The notes below the pieces were generated by a model. That model was given only the letters and a program-made list of their open reading frames with translations. It did no database searches and was not told the origin of the DNA. From JAKFEE01 sp036675815 (lineage in GTDB: Bacteria > Pseudomonadota > Alphaproteobacteria > Rhodospirillales > Magnetospirillaceae), in contig JAKFEE010000002.1 of assembly GCA_036675815.1 (NCBI GenBank), forward strand, positions 1 through 50,367: a DNA stretch of 50,367 bases, in the 5' to 3' direction. Below, piece after piece: positions 23,747-32,621 of the stretch (the first letter of the stretch is position 1; each line of letters begins with the position of its first letter). Made by a program: the position numbers and the translations under genes.

Positions 23747-25738
23747 TCAGCCGCTGCGCAAGGTCGTGAGGAAGGCATCGAGTTCCTTGACCAGGGCCTC
23801 GCTCGGCGCCGCGAGTTCCTCGGCCGCCCAGATGACGCGAATCGCCGAGCCGTAGGACGACGCGGATGCCTGCGCCACGTGGCCGACCTTGTCGCTGACG
23901 CCATGCGTCTCGGCGCTGAGGCTGCGGGCGCTTCCGGCGATCTCGGCGGTGGCGCGGCCCTGGCTCTCGACGGCGCCGCTGACGCGCAGGGCGAAGTCGT
24001 CCACCGAGGCGATGGTCGCCGATACCCCGTCGATCGCCTGCAGGGCATCGGCGGCGGCCTGCTGCACGGCGGCGATCTGCTCGCCGATCTGCTGGGTGGC
24101 GTGCGCGGTCTGGCTGGCCAGGTTCTTGACCTCGCCGGCGACGACGGCGAAGCCCTTGCCGGCCTCGCCGGCACGGGCGGCCTCGATGGTGGCGTTCAAG
24201 GCCAACAGGTTGGTCTGGCTGGCGATGTCGCTGATCAGGGTGGCGACGGTGCCGATGTGGTCCACCGACTGGGCCAGCTCGGCCATTTTTGAGGCCGCCT
24301 GCGCCGATTCCGATTTTGCTTGCGCCGCCACCTGGGAAACGCTGGCGACGTCGCGGCCGACGTCGGCCACCGATCCCGACAGTTGCTCGGTGGCGGTCGC
24401 CGCCTGCCGGCTCGACAGCAGCGTGCGTTCCGAGGCTTCCGCGACATCGAAGGTGCCCGACGAACTGGTGTCGAGCTTGCCGCCCATCTCCTCGGAGGTG
24501 GCCACGATCTCGGCGGCGCGGCGCCCCACCAGCTCGGCCACCGACTTCACCTTGGCCTCGAAATCGTCGGCCAGGGTGAGGACGTAGTCGCGCCGTTCGG
24601 CCTCGGCCTGGCGCTTGGCCTCGGCCTGCTCCTCCTCCATCCGGCGCATGGCCAGCAGATTGCCGCGGAAGACCTCGAGGGCGCCGGCCATCTGGCCGAT
24701 TTCGTCCTTGCGGTCGAGGCCGGGCACGGCGATCTCGGTCCTGCCCTCGGCGAGGCTGGCCATGGCCGTGGTGATCGAGCCGAGGCCGGCGGTGATGCGG
24801 CGGGCGATGATCATGGCGATCACCAGGCCGAACACCAGGGCGGCGGCGGCGATCACGCCGTCGCCGAACATGGCCGTGTCGACGGCGGCGACCGAGGCAT
24901 CGCGCACTTCGCTGACGCGGGCACGCTCGGCGGCGCCCAGCCGGCGCCCCAGGTCCGTGGCGGCGACGCCGGTCGGCCCCAAGACCTCGTTGCGCAGACG
25001 GATGATCTCGGCTTGGCTGGTGCGCACGGCGGCGAAGGCATCGCGGAACTTCGGCAGCCTGTCGCTCACCTGCACCAGCAATTTCTTGCTGCGGTTCGTC
25101 GACACCCAGTCGCCCAGCATCGCCATGGCGTCGCTGAACGCGGCCATGTTCTGCTCGAGCGCGGCGGCGGCGGCGGCGTCATTCAGGCCGATGAAGGCGA
25201 CGGCGTTGAGGCGTGCCCCCATCAGCGCATATTGCGCCTTGCCGGCATAGGCGGCGGCCAGGTTGTCGCCATCCTCGAGCGCGCTGGTCATGAGTTCGGC
25301 CAGGGTCGTCGCCATGGCGGCGCCGGTTTCCTGAATGCCCTTCTCGACGGCGCTCTGCTGTTCGCCCTTCAGCTCGAAGATGCGATGGAAGGTCGAGGTG
25401 TAGTCCGACAGGCCGGCGCTGAGAGCGGTGACTTCGGGGGAATCATCGAGATTGCCCAGAGCCTGGTTGAGCGAGTCTTCCATCTCGTTGGCGCGTTTGG
25501 CCTCGTCGTCGGAGCCCGAATCGACATAGGCCTGCACCGCTCGGCGCAGTTCCGTCAGGTCGGTGCTGATCGACAGCATCAGCGTGGCGGTTTCGGCGCT
25601 GCGCGCCAACTCCAGCTGGGCGTCGCGCGCCCCGTCCAGGCCGCGGATGCCGATCGTGGCGACGATGCCCAACAGCACCAGGGTGAAGGTGAAACCACCA
25701 TAGATCCGGCCACGGATGCCGACGGTGGGCAATCCCAT
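23747..25738 (-). CDS. Methyl-accepting chemotaxis protein
   Basis: 663 residues. An N-terminal membrane segment (about 12-34), a ~260-residue helical periplasmic sensor, and a second membrane segment around 295-317 (VIAAAALVFGLVIAMIIARR) are followed by a HAMP region (ITAGLGSITTAMASLAEGRT) and the signalling domain. The conserved hairpin tip is IASQTNLLALNATIEAARAG followed by GKGFAVVAGEVKNLASQTA. It should pass signals to CheA via CheW; neither is in the window. The C-terminus lacks an obvious NWETF-type CheR pentapeptide. An AT-rich stretch directly upstream (about 25757-25786) probably holds its promoter. Confidence 0.96.
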   Translation of the reverse strand: MGLPTVGIRGRIYGGFTFTLVLLGIVATIGIRGLDGARDAQLELARSAETATLMLSISTDLTELRRAVQAYVDSGSDDEAKRANEMEDSLNQALGNLDDSPEVTALSAGLSDYTSTFHRIFELKGEQQSAVEKGIQETGAAMATTLAELMTSALEDGDNLAAAYAGKAQYALMGARLNAVAFIGLNDAAAAAALEQNMAAFSDAMAMLGDWVSTNRSKKLLVQVSDRLPKFRDAFAAVRTSQAEIIRLRNEVLGPTGVAATDLGRRLGAAERARVSEVRDASVAAVDTAMFGDGVIAAAALVFGLVIAMIIARRITAGLGSITTAMASLAEGRTEIAVPGLDRKDEIGQMAGALEVFRGNLLAMRRMEEEQAEAKRQAEAERRDYVLTLADDFEAKVKSVAELVGRRAAEIVATSEEMGGKLDTSSSGTFDVAEASERTLLSSRQAATATEQLSGSVADVGRDVASVSQVAAQAKSESAQAASKMAELAQSVDHIGTVATLISDIASQTNLLALNATIEAARAGEAGKGFAVVAGEVKNLASQTAHATQQIGEQIAAVQQAAADALQAIDGVSATIASVDDFALRVSGAVESQGRATAEIAGSARSLSAETHGVSDKVGHVAQASASSYGSAIRVIWAAEELAAPSEALVKELDAFLTTLRSG

Positions 25739-26148
25739 CGCAAATACCTCCCCGAAACTTAAAATTTTATATTTTGATGTTTAACTAGCCGATTCGGCTA
25801 AGGTATCACGTGCGCGGCGGCCTCGACCAGCGCATCCGCGCAGGCCGCCGAACCTGCCAGGAAGTTCACCTTTCGCTCAGGAATACCACGGGAGCTTCGC
25901 TGCACTGCCGCGCGGTCGGCGACTACCGCTGATCCGGCGCCCCGTCTAGCCTTCGCCGAGGTGAGGGACCGTTCGGCGCTCACCCCTAACCGTTGGACGG
26001 GATTTGCTCTCCCGAAACGCATATTGCCGCCCCCGCGAGCCGGCCCCACGTGGAATATCACCTTTGAAACGATTATGCGTCGCAAACGGGCGGTTAGCGG
26101 CGAGGTAGCGGCTGAACTCGTCCGGGAGGCGGTTGCATTCAGCAGGGG
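25739..26148. other. Intergenic stretch between the chemoreceptor and coxB
   Basis: About 410 bp between divergent genes. The end next to the chemoreceptor is AT-rich (25757-25786, including AAAATTTTATATTTTGATG) and followed by the palindrome AGCCGATTCGGCT. The rest shows no supported gene, RNA or repeat; short frames on both strands lack coding features. Confidence 0.5.
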
Positions 26149-27000
26149 ATGCTGACACCGATGATTGGCTCTTCAATCAGGCTCGCCGCCACCGCGGCCC
26201 TTGCGGGGTTGCCGTTGCCGGTGGCGGCGCAGGCGAGCGACGAAAGCGGGCGGCCGTGGCCGTGGCAATGGGATTTCCAGGCGGCGGCGTCGCCGACCAT
26301 GGAGCGCATCGCGTCGCTGACTCTTACCCTCAACATCATCATCGTCGCCATCGTGGTCCTGGTCACCGCCCTGGTGGTCTACGTGGCGTGGCGGTTCCGC
26401 GCCAGCCGCAACCCGGTGCCGGCGCGCTGGACCCATAACTCCAAGCTCGAGATCGCGTGGACGACGATCCCGGTGCTGATCCTGGTGGCGATCGCCTTTC
26501 CGTCCTTCGATCTGCTCTACTACATGGACCGCACCAAGCAGGCCGACATGACCCTCAAGGTCACCGGCCATCAATGGTACTGGTCCTACGAATACCCGGA
26601 CCACAACGTCGGCTTCGACGCGTTCATGGTCGACGAGGCGGAACTGGAGCCGGGGCAGTTGCGGCTGCTGACCACCGATAATCCGGTGGTGCTGCCGGTG
26701 GGCGTGCCCATCCGCATTCAACTCACCGCCAACGACGTCATCCACGCCTGGGCGGTGCCGGCGCTGGGCATCAAGACCGACAACGTCCCCGGCCGCCTCA
26801 ACGAGACCTGGGTGCAGATCGATCACCCCGGCACCTATTACGGCCAGTGCTCCGAGTTGTGCGGCGTCAACCATGGGTTCATGCCGATCATGATCGAGGC
26901 GGTGCCCAAGGAGCAGTTCCAGGTGTGGCTGGGCGACGCCAAGGCCAAGTTCGCGATGATGACAAGCGGCGCCCGCGTGGCCGCCGCGAACGCGCAGTGA
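26149..27000 (+). CDS. coxB: Cytochrome c oxidase subunit II
   Basis: 283 residues (an ATG at 26161 is the alternative start; the AGGGG site fits neither ideally). A signal-like N-terminus to about residue 28 (PVAAQA) is followed by two membrane segments at 56-82 and 103-122, and a periplasmic cupredoxin domain. The CuA ligands are all present: H199, C234, E236, C238, H242 and M245 (QCSELCGVNHGFM). The aromatic patch HQWYWSYEYP passes electrons on from cytochrome c. First gene of coxB-coxA-ctaG-coxC. Confidence 0.96.
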   Translation: MLTPMIGSSIRLAATAALAGLPLPVAAQASDESGRPWPWQWDFQAAASPTMERIASLTLTLNIIIVAIVVLVTALVVYVAWRFRASRNPVPARWTHNSKLEIAWTTIPVLILVAIAFPSFDLLYYMDRTKQADMTLKVTGHQWYWSYEYPDHNVGFDAFMVDEAELEPGQLRLLTTDNPVVLPVGVPIRIQLTANDVIHAWAVPALGIKTDNVPGRLNETWVQIDHPGTYYGQCSELCGVNHGFMPIMIEAVPKEQFQVWLGDAKAKFAMMTSGARVAAANAQ

Positions 27001-27017
27001 TCGAGGGAGGTTTGCTC

Positions 27018-28619
27018 ATGGCCGGCGTAACCACCACCCACGCCCATCACCTGCATGAGGCGCCGACCGGTTGGCGCCGCTGGCTGTTTTCGACGAACCA
27101 CAAGGACATCGGCACGATGTACCTGGTGTTCTCGATCATCGCCGGCATCATCGGCGGGGCCATGTCGGTGTATTTGCGCGCCGAGCTGATGCAGCCCGGC
27201 ATCCAGATCTCCGACGACCACCATTTCTACAACGTCATCCTGACCGCGCATGGCGTGATCATGGTGTTCTTCGTCGTCATGCCCGGCTTGATCGGCGGCT
27301 TCGGCAACTGGTTCGTGCCGCTGATGATCGGGGCGCCGGACATGGCGTTCCCGCGCATGAACAACATCAGCTTCTGGCTGCTGGTGCCGGCCTTCACCCT
27401 GTTGCTGCTGTCCTTGTTCATGGGCCTGGGCGCCGGCACCGGCTGGACCCTGTACCCGCCGCTGTCGACCACCGGCCATCCCGACGCTTCGGTCGACTAC
27501 GCCATCCTGGCGCTGCACATCGCCGGCATCTCGTCGATCCTCGGCGCCATCAACTTCATCACCACCATCGTCAACATGCGCGCGCCCGGCATGACCATGC
27601 ACCGCATGCCGCTGTTCGCCTGGGCGATGCTGGTGACGGCGGTGCTGCTGCTGCTGTCGTTGCCGGTGCTGGCCGGGGCGCTGACCATGCTGCTCACCGA
27701 CCGCAATTTCGGCACCGCCTTCTTCGATCCGGCCGGCGGCGGCGATCCGGTGCTGTATCAGCACCTGTTCTGGTTCTTCGGCCACCCCGAAGTCTACATC
27801 ATGATTTTGCCGGCCTTCGGCATCGTCAGCCACGTCGTATCGACCTTCTCGCGCAAGCCGATCTTCGGCTACCTGGCCATGGCCTATGCGATGATCGCCA
27901 TCGCCTTCATCGGGTTCATCGTGTGGGCGCACCACATGTTCACCGTCGGCCTCGACGTCAACACCCGCGCCTATTTCACCGCGGCGACGATGATCATCGC
28001 CGTACCCACCGGCATCAAGGTGTTCAGTTGGATCGCCACCATGTGGGGCGGCTCGATCGAGTTCAAGACGCCGATGCTGTGGGCGACCGGCTTCATCTTC
28101 CTGTTCGTCATGGGCGGCGTCACCGGCGTGGTGCTGGCCAATTCCGGCGTCGACATCGCCCTGCACGACACCTACTACGTCGTCGCCCATTTCCATTACG
28201 TGCTGAGCCTGGGCGCCGTCTTCGCCATGTTCGCCGCCTTTTACTACTGGATCGGCAAGATGTCGGGGCGCCAGTACAACGAGACGCTGGGCAAGGCGCA
28301 GTTCTGGCTGATGTTCATCGGCGCCAACCTCACCTTCTTCCCCCAGCATTTCCTGGGCGTCGCCGGCATGCCGCGGCGCATCCCCGATTATCCCGACGCC
28401 TTCGCCGGCTGGAACATGGTGTCGTCGGTCGGTGCCTATCTCGGCTTCGCCGGCGCGCTGCTGTTCATCTACATCTGCTGGCACACCCTGCGCCATGGGG
28501 CGCGTGCCGCCGACAATCCCTGGGGCGCCGGTGCGACGACGCTGGAGTGGACGGTGACCTCGCCGCCGCCGCTGCACAGCTTCGAGGAACTGCCGCGCTT
28601 CCACGAAGCGGCGGAGTAG
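27018..28619 (+). CDS. coxA: Cytochrome c oxidase subunit I
   Basis: 533 residues with about 12 membrane helices. The start at 27018 has GGGAGG 7 nt upstream. Heme and copper ligands are seen in TAHGVIMVFF, WFFGHPEVYIMILP (with the HPEVY glutamate typical of A1-type aa3 enzymes, where the histidine-tyrosine crosslink and CuB lie), VWAHHMFTVG and VVAHFHYVLSLG. It forms the catalytic core that reduces O2 to water and pumps protons. It follows coxB after 17 nt and is followed by the assembly factor ctaG after 5 nt. Confidence 0.98.
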   Translation: MAGVTTTHAHHLHEAPTGWRRWLFSTNHKDIGTMYLVFSIIAGIIGGAMSVYLRAELMQPGIQISDDHHFYNVILTAHGVIMVFFVVMPGLIGGFGNWFVPLMIGAPDMAFPRMNNISFWLLVPAFTLLLLSLFMGLGAGTGWTLYPPLSTTGHPDASVDYAILALHIAGISSILGAINFITTIVNMRAPGMTMHRMPLFAWAMLVTAVLLLLSLPVLAGALTMLLTDRNFGTAFFDPAGGGDPVLYQHLFWFFGHPEVYIMILPAFGIVSHVVSTFSRKPIFGYLAMAYAMIAIAFIGFIVWAHHMFTVGLDVNTRAYFTAATMIIAVPTGIKVFSWIATMWGGSIEFKTPMLWATGFIFLFVMGGVTGVVLANSGVDIALHDTYYVVAHFHYVLSLGAVFAMFAAFYYWIGKMSGRQYNETLGKAQFWLMFIGANLTFFPQHFLGVAGMPRRIPDYPDAFAGWNMVSSVGAYLGFAGALLFIYICWHTLRHGARAADNPWGAGATTLEWTVTSPPPLHSFEELPRFHEAAE

Positions 28620-28624
28620 GGGCC

Positions 28625-29218
28625 ATGGCCGGCGACCGCAACGGCAAGCGGACCACGCTGCTGGCGTCGTTGGCGGCGATGGCGGCGATGGTGGCGCTGG
28701 TGGTTGCCTCGGTGCCGCTGTACCGGCTGTTCTGCGAGGTCACCGGCTACGGCGGGGCCACGCAGGTGGCGAGCGCCGGACCGGCCGCGGTGTCGGAGCG
28801 CATGGTCACGGTGCGCTTCGACGCCAATGTCATGAAGGACGTGCCCTGGCGCTTCACACCGGTGCAGCGCGAGGTCCAGGTGCGATTGGGCGAGGAAACG
28901 CTGATCGCCTACACCGCCGAGAACCAGTCGGACCAGCCGGTGGTCGGCACCGCCACCTTCAACGTGACGCCGGCCAAGGCCGGCCAGTACTTCGCCAAGA
29001 TCGAGTGCTTCTGCTTCACCGAACAGCGCCTCGAGCCCGGCCAGCGGGTGGAGATGCCGGTCTCGTTCTACGTCGATCCAGCACTTGCCGAAGACGCCAA
29101 CACCGACGAGGTCGCCACCATCACCTTGTCCTACACGTTTTTCCGCGCCAGGACGGATGCCGACCCGACGGGGGCGGCGCGCGCCGGCACGACGACGCGG
29201 CAGGAGGGATCGTCATGA
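28625..29218 (+). CDS. ctaG: Cytochrome c oxidase assembly protein CtaG/Cox11
   Basis: 197 residues with one N-terminal membrane anchor (about 11-33) and a periplasmic beta-sandwich. The copper-binding KIECFCFTEQ motif carries the C-F-C pair, and VPLYRLFCEVTGYGG is the conserved segment after the anchor. It delivers copper to CuB of subunit I. It sits between coxA and coxC, with its stop overlapping the coxC start. No ctaB heme O synthase is present in this cluster. Confidence 0.96.
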   Translation: MAGDRNGKRTTLLASLAAMAAMVALVVASVPLYRLFCEVTGYGGATQVASAGPAAVSERMVTVRFDANVMKDVPWRFTPVQREVQVRLGEETLIAYTAENQSDQPVVGTATFNVTPAKAGQYFAKIECFCFTEQRLEPGQRVEMPVSFYVDPALAEDANTDEVATITLSYTFFRARTDADPTGAARAGTTTRQEGSS

Positions 29219-30018
29219 GCGACAAGCGCGGGGCGCATTCGGCGCCTCATCCATATCATCTGGTCAATCCCAGCCCGTGGCCGGCGCTGGGCGCCGTGGC
29301 CGCCTTCGCCCTGGCCTTCGGCGGAATCCAATACATGAGGGGCGGCAGCGCCTGGTGGCTGGCGCCGGGCGTGCTGCTGGTGCTGTTCACCATGTTCGCC
29401 TGGTGGCGCGACGTGGTGCGCGAGGCCACCGTCGAGCATGCCCATACCGATGTCGTCCGCCACGGCCTGCGGGTGGGCATGGCCCTGTTCATCGTCTCGG
29501 AGGTGATGTTCTTCGTCGCCTTCTTCTGGGCATTCTTCAATGCCAGCCTGGGTGTCAATCCCAGCATCACCGCATGGCCGCCGGCGGGCATCGAGCCGCT
29601 GCCGACCTGGGATCTGCCGTTCTTCAACACCCTGGTGCTGCTGACCTCGGGCCTGACCCTGAACTGGGGGCATCACGCCCTGCGCCACGGCGACCGCCGC
29701 ACCCTGACTAAGGCGCTCGCCATCACCGTCGGCCTCGGCATTCTGTTCCTTGCCGGCCAGATCTATGAGTACGGCCATGCCGCCTTCGGATTCCGCGACG
29801 GCGTCTATCCGTCGGTGTTCTACATGGCCACAGGGTTCCATGGGTTCCATGTCTTCGTCGGCGTGTGTTTTCTGGCGGTCAACCTGTTCCGCACCTTGGC
29901 CGGCCATTTCTCACCGGCCCACCATGTCGGGTTCGAGGCGGCGGCATGGTACTGGCACTTCGTCGACGTGGTGTGGCTCTTCCTGTTCGTCTGGGTCTAC
30001 TGGTGGGGCAACGGCTGA
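29215..30018 (+). CDS. coxC: Cytochrome c oxidase subunit III
   Basis: 267 residues with seven membrane segments, starting MSDKRGAHSAPHPYHLVNPS after an AGGAGGG site. Conserved parts are WWRDVVREATVEHAHTDVVR, HGLRVGMALFIVSEVMFFVA, the FWAFFNASL segment, and the C-terminal WYWHFVDVVWLFLFVWVYWW. It stabilises proton uptake in the aa3 complex. The gene overlaps the ctaG stop (ATGA) and ends the cox operon at a strong hairpin. Confidence 0.97.
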   Translation: MSDKRGAHSAPHPYHLVNPSPWPALGAVAAFALAFGGIQYMRGGSAWWLAPGVLLVLFTMFAWWRDVVREATVEHAHTDVVRHGLRVGMALFIVSEVMFFVAFFWAFFNASLGVNPSITAWPPAGIEPLPTWDLPFFNTLVLLTSGLTLNWGHHALRHGDRRTLTKALAITVGLGILFLAGQIYEYGHAAFGFRDGVYPSVFYMATGFHGFHVFVGVCFLAVNLFRTLAGHFSPAHHVGFEAAAWYWHFVDVVWLFLFVWVYWWGNG

Positions 30019-30020
30019 GG

Positions 30021-30052
30021 CCGCGGCGCCGGCCCGAGGGTCGGCGCCGCGG
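30021..30052. terminator. GC-rich hairpin between converging genes
   Basis: CCGCGGCGCCG(G) and its complement GGCGCCGCGG form a 10 to 12-bp stem around a GCCCGAGGGTC centre just after the coxC stop. There is no T run, so it may stop transcription from both sides, or only block RNA decay. Confidence 0.55.
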
Positions 30053-30055
30053 CGG

Positions 30056-30505
30056 TCATTGAACGCGCTGGGGCCGTCCGGTCTGCTTGTCGAAGGCCAG
30101 CCTATCGACGAGCGAACCGTCCTGCGTGACGATCTCGGCGACGATGCTGTCGCCCTGCTCGGCGACCTTGCCTAATTTCAGGCGCTCATTGCCCATCATC
30201 TGCAGGTGCCGCTGCACCCGCTGGGTGACGTTCTCGGTCGTCGCCGGGCCGCCCATCATGCCCGGGCCGCCCATCATTCCCGACCCCATGCCGCCCATCA
30301 TGCCTGGCCCCATGCCCTCGCCGTTCCCCCCACCATGCATCATCCCATGCATCATGCCGTGCATGCCCATGCCGCCCATCATCGGGCAGCACGCCATCGG
30401 GCATCCGCCGTACCAGCCGCCGAAACCCTGCGGCGGGTGCGCCGACGCCGGCACGGCCGTCATCCCCATGGCGACCACAGCCGCCGTCGCGAGCATCCGT
30501 TTCAT
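30056..30505 (-). CDS. Met/Gly-rich periplasmic protein (putative copper-related)
   Basis: 149 residues with a signal peptide ending ASA-HPP (about residue 22). The mature protein opens with a glycine-aromatic segment (GFGGWYGG), a CPMACCPMM cluster, and about 15 GMM/MGG repeats with histidines (GMHGMMHGMMHGGGN). The C-terminal third is a normal domain (VTQRVQRHLQMMGNERLKLG). Methionine/histidine/cysteine clusters of this kind typically bind Cu(I), and the gene is convergent with the cox operon, so a role in copper supply is a reasonable guess. An FNR/FixK-type box lies about 60 nt upstream. No family is recognised. Confidence 0.7.
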   Translation of the reverse strand: MKRMLATAAVVAMGMTAVPASAHPPQGFGGWYGGCPMACCPMMGGMGMHGMMHGMMHGGGNGEGMGPGMMGGMGSGMMGGPGMMGGPATTENVTQRVQRHLQMMGNERLKLGKVAEQGDSIVAEIVTQDGSLVDRLAFDKQTGRPQRVQ

Positions 30506-30563
30506 TCCGTCCTCCGCGCTCCATGGTTACGCGGCCATGGTGCCGGCACCACGCCAACGGGTG

Positions 30564-30577
30564 TTGATCTCGATCAA
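30564..30577. promoter_or_regulatory. FNR/FixK-type box upstream of the Met-rich gene
   Basis: TTGATCTCGATCAA is a perfect TTGAT-N4-ATCAA palindrome, the consensus for FNR/Anr/FixK regulators. Its centre is 65 nt upstream of the Met-rich protein start (minus strand), and it overlaps the last codons of arsC. Confidence 0.68.
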
Positions 30578-31068
30578 TCGGTCGTGATCGGGGCCAGGCG
30601 CCGCAGCAGGGCGGCAAGATCGGGCGTGGACATAGCTTCGATCGGCTGGGCCAGCAGGCGCTCGATGCATTGCCGGAAGGTGCCGTAGGCGCCTTCGAAG
30701 GCGGCCGCGGCCTCGGGGCCTTGCACCGCCGCCGGATCGCCCACTCCCCAATGGACTTGTACCGGCGCCCCCGGCCACACGGGGCAGGCCTCGGCGGCGG
30801 CATTGCCGCACACGGTAAGAACGACGTCGATTTTGGGTGCGCCGGGTCGGGCGAACTCGTCCCAGCTCTTGCTGCGCAGGTCCCTCGTCGCCACGCCGTA
30901 CCGCGCCAGCACCTCCAATGCCCGCGGATGCGGCATGCCGGTGGGGCGGCTCCCGGCGCTGTAGGCCTCGATGCGGTCGTCGCCCAAGTGCCGGAACAGG
31001 GCCTCGGCGATCAGGCTGCGCGCCGAATTGCCGGTGCACAGGACGAGGACGCGAAGGGGCGTGGGCAT
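30574..31068 (-). CDS. arsC: Arsenate reductase, thioredoxin-coupled type
   Basis: 164 residues from the ATG at 31068 (31083 is an alternative). The P-loop LVLCTGNSARSLIAEALF holds the nucleophilic cysteine, and TVCGNAAAEACPVWPG carries the two further cysteines that shuttle the disulfide in this type, so it reduces arsenate to arsenite. It is divergent from arsR-acr3, which together form a resistance module. The C-terminal extension (MSTPDLAALLRRLAPITTD) is longer than in the phosphatase-like paralog at 7941. Confidence 0.9.
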   Translation of the reverse strand: MPTPLRVLVLCTGNSARSLIAEALFRHLGDDRIEAYSAGSRPTGMPHPRALEVLARYGVATRDLRSKSWDEFARPGAPKIDVVLTVCGNAAAEACPVWPGAPVQVHWGVGDPAAVQGPEAAAAFEGAYGTFRQCIERLLAQPIEAMSTPDLAALLRRLAPITTD

Positions 31069-31111
31069 CGGACTCTCCAGCATGGTTGTCAGGGCGGCCG
31101 CGCCGCCTTAG

Positions 31112-31124
31112 TATGCATAGCATA
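31112..31124. promoter_or_regulatory. Candidate ArsR operator in the arsC-arsR gap
   Basis: TATGC-ATA-GCATA is a perfect 13-bp inverted repeat in the 78-bp divergent gap, followed by an imperfect repeat ATTTGGC-taatt-GGCGAAAT up to the arsR start. ArsR repressors bind such short AT-rich dyads. Assignment is by position only. Confidence 0.45.
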
Positions 31125-31146
31125 TTTGGCTAATTGGCGAAATGAT

Positions 31147-31545
31147 ATGCTTGAGCAGTTCGGCCCCGTCGCCCGCGCCGTCTCCGATCCCAATCGCGTG
31201 CGGGTGTTGAAGATGCTGGCCGGCGGCGAGTTGTGCGTCTGCCAGATCACCGCCGTCCTCGATCTCGCCACCGCCACCGTGTCGAAGCACCTGTCGCTGT
31301 TGCGCGGCGCCGGGCTGGTGGCATCCCGCAAGGACGGGCGGTGGGTCTATTACCGTTTGGCGGACCGCACCGGCAACGGCTTCGTCGCGCCGATGCTGGC
31401 CATGGTCGCCGCGATCGGCGATGACGACGTGCTGGCGGCGGACTGCGCCCGCCTTGCCGAAATCCGCAAGCTGCCGCTCGATCGGCTGTGCGCGCCGGCC
31501 GCCCGGCCGGGCGCCGTTCGCGATCCGGCCCAGGGGGTGATCTGA
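31147..31545 (+). CDS. arsR: ArsR-family metalloregulator
   Basis: 132 residues. The winged HTH runs from about 6 to 90, with ELCVCQITAVLDLATATVSK and the recognition helix followed by HLSLLRGAGLVASRKDGRWV. The ELCVCQ segment is the As(III)-binding cysteine site of classical ArsR proteins. It should repress arsC and itself until arsenite binds. The stop overlaps the acr3 start (TGATG). The C-terminal ~40 residues extend beyond the usual domain (LPLDRLCAPAARPGAV) and include a further cysteine. Confidence 0.92.
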   Translation: MLEQFGPVARAVSDPNRVRVLKMLAGGELCVCQITAVLDLATATVSKHLSLLRGAGLVASRKDGRWVYYRLADRTGNGFVAPMLAMVAAIGDDDVLAADCARLAEIRKLPLDRLCAPAARPGAVRDPAQGVI

Positions 31546-32621
31546 TGTCGGTCCAGTGTGACGTGGTGGCGCGCCAGGCCGAGGCGGCGCCGCTCGGCGT
31601 GTTCGAGCGCTGGCTGTCGTTGTGGGTGGCCCTGTGCATCGTCGCCGGCATCGGCCTCGGCCATGTCCTGCCGGCGCCGTTCGCCGCCATCGGCCGCATG
31701 GAGGTGGCCAAAGTCAATCTGCCGGTGGCAGTGCTGATCTGGCTGATGATCGTGCCGATGCTGCTCAAGATCGACTTCGCCGCCCTGCATCATGTGCGCG
31801 AGCATTGGCGCGGCGTCGCGGTGACGGTCTTCGTCAACTGGGCGGTAAAGCCCTTCTCCATGGCGCTCCTCGGCTGGCTCTTCGTCGCGACGCTGTTTGC
31901 GCCGCTGCTGCCGGCCGAGCAGATCGACTCTTACATCGCCGGGTTGATCCTGCTGGCCGCGGCGCCATGCACGGCGATGGTGTTCGTGTGGAGCAACCTG
32001 TGTCGCGGTGAGCCGCATTTCACCCTGACGCAGGTGGCGCTGAACGACACCATCATGATCTTCGCCTTCGCGCCCATCGTCGGCCTGCTGCTGGGCCTGT
32101 CGAGCATCACCGTTCCCTGGCAGACCTTGTTGCTGTCGGTGGTGCTGTACATCGTGCTGCCGGTGGTGTTCGCCCATGCGTGGCGACGCCGGCTACTCGC
32201 CGCCGGCCGCCTGGAAGCGGTGCTCAAACGGCTGCAGCCGCTGTCCCTGGCGGCGTTGCTGGCCACCTTGGTGCTGCTGTTCGCGTTCCAGGGGCGACAG
32301 ATCATCGAGCAGCCGCTGGTGATCCTGTTGCTGGCGGTGCCGATCCTGATCCAGGTCTATTTCAATGCCGGCCTGGCCTATGTGCTCAATCGCAGCCTGG
32401 GTGTCGCCCACTGCGTCGCCGGCCCCAGCGCCCTCATCGGCGCCAGCAATTTCTTCGAACTGGCGGTTGCCGCGGCGATCATCGCCTTCGGCTTCGAGTC
32501 CGGGGCGGCGCTGGCTACGGTCGTCGGAGTCCTGGTCGAGGTGCCGGTGATGCTGTCGGTCGTGCGCCTTGTCGAGCGGACCCGCGGCTGGTACGAGCGC
32601 GGCCTGACCTCGCGCGCGTAG
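31545..32621 (+). CDS. acr3: Arsenite efflux permease of the ACR3 family
   Basis: 358 residues with about ten membrane helices. The fourth helix region AAPCTAMVFVWSNLCRGEPH holds the conserved cysteine of ACR3 transporters, and the PSALIGASNFFELAVAAAI segment matches the last pair of helices. It exports As(III), and in some members Sb(III), using the proton gradient. It is translationally coupled to arsR. This is ACR3 rather than the unrelated ArsB family because of the length and the C-T-A-M-V-F motif. Confidence 0.95.
   Translation: MSVQCDVVARQAEAAPLGVFERWLSLWVALCIVAGIGLGHVLPAPFAAIGRMEVAKVNLPVAVLIWLMIVPMLLKIDFAALHHVREHWRGVAVTVFVNWAVKPFSMALLGWLFVATLFAPLLPAEQIDSYIAGLILLAAAPCTAMVFVWSNLCRGEPHFTLTQVALNDTIMIFAFAPIVGLLLGLSSITVPWQTLLLSVVLYIVLPVVFAHAWRRRLLAAGRLEAVLKRLQPLSLAALLATLVLLFAFQGRQIIEQPLVILLLAVPILIQVYFNAGLAYVLNRSLGVAHCVAGPSALIGASNFFELAVAAAIIAFGFESGAALATVVGVLVEVPVMLSVVRLVERTRGWYERGLTSRA

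Noticed and set aside
26838..28604. Long minus-strand frame opposite coxA
   Set aside because: Shadow frame rich in His, Gln and Arg with no domain; coxA is unambiguous.
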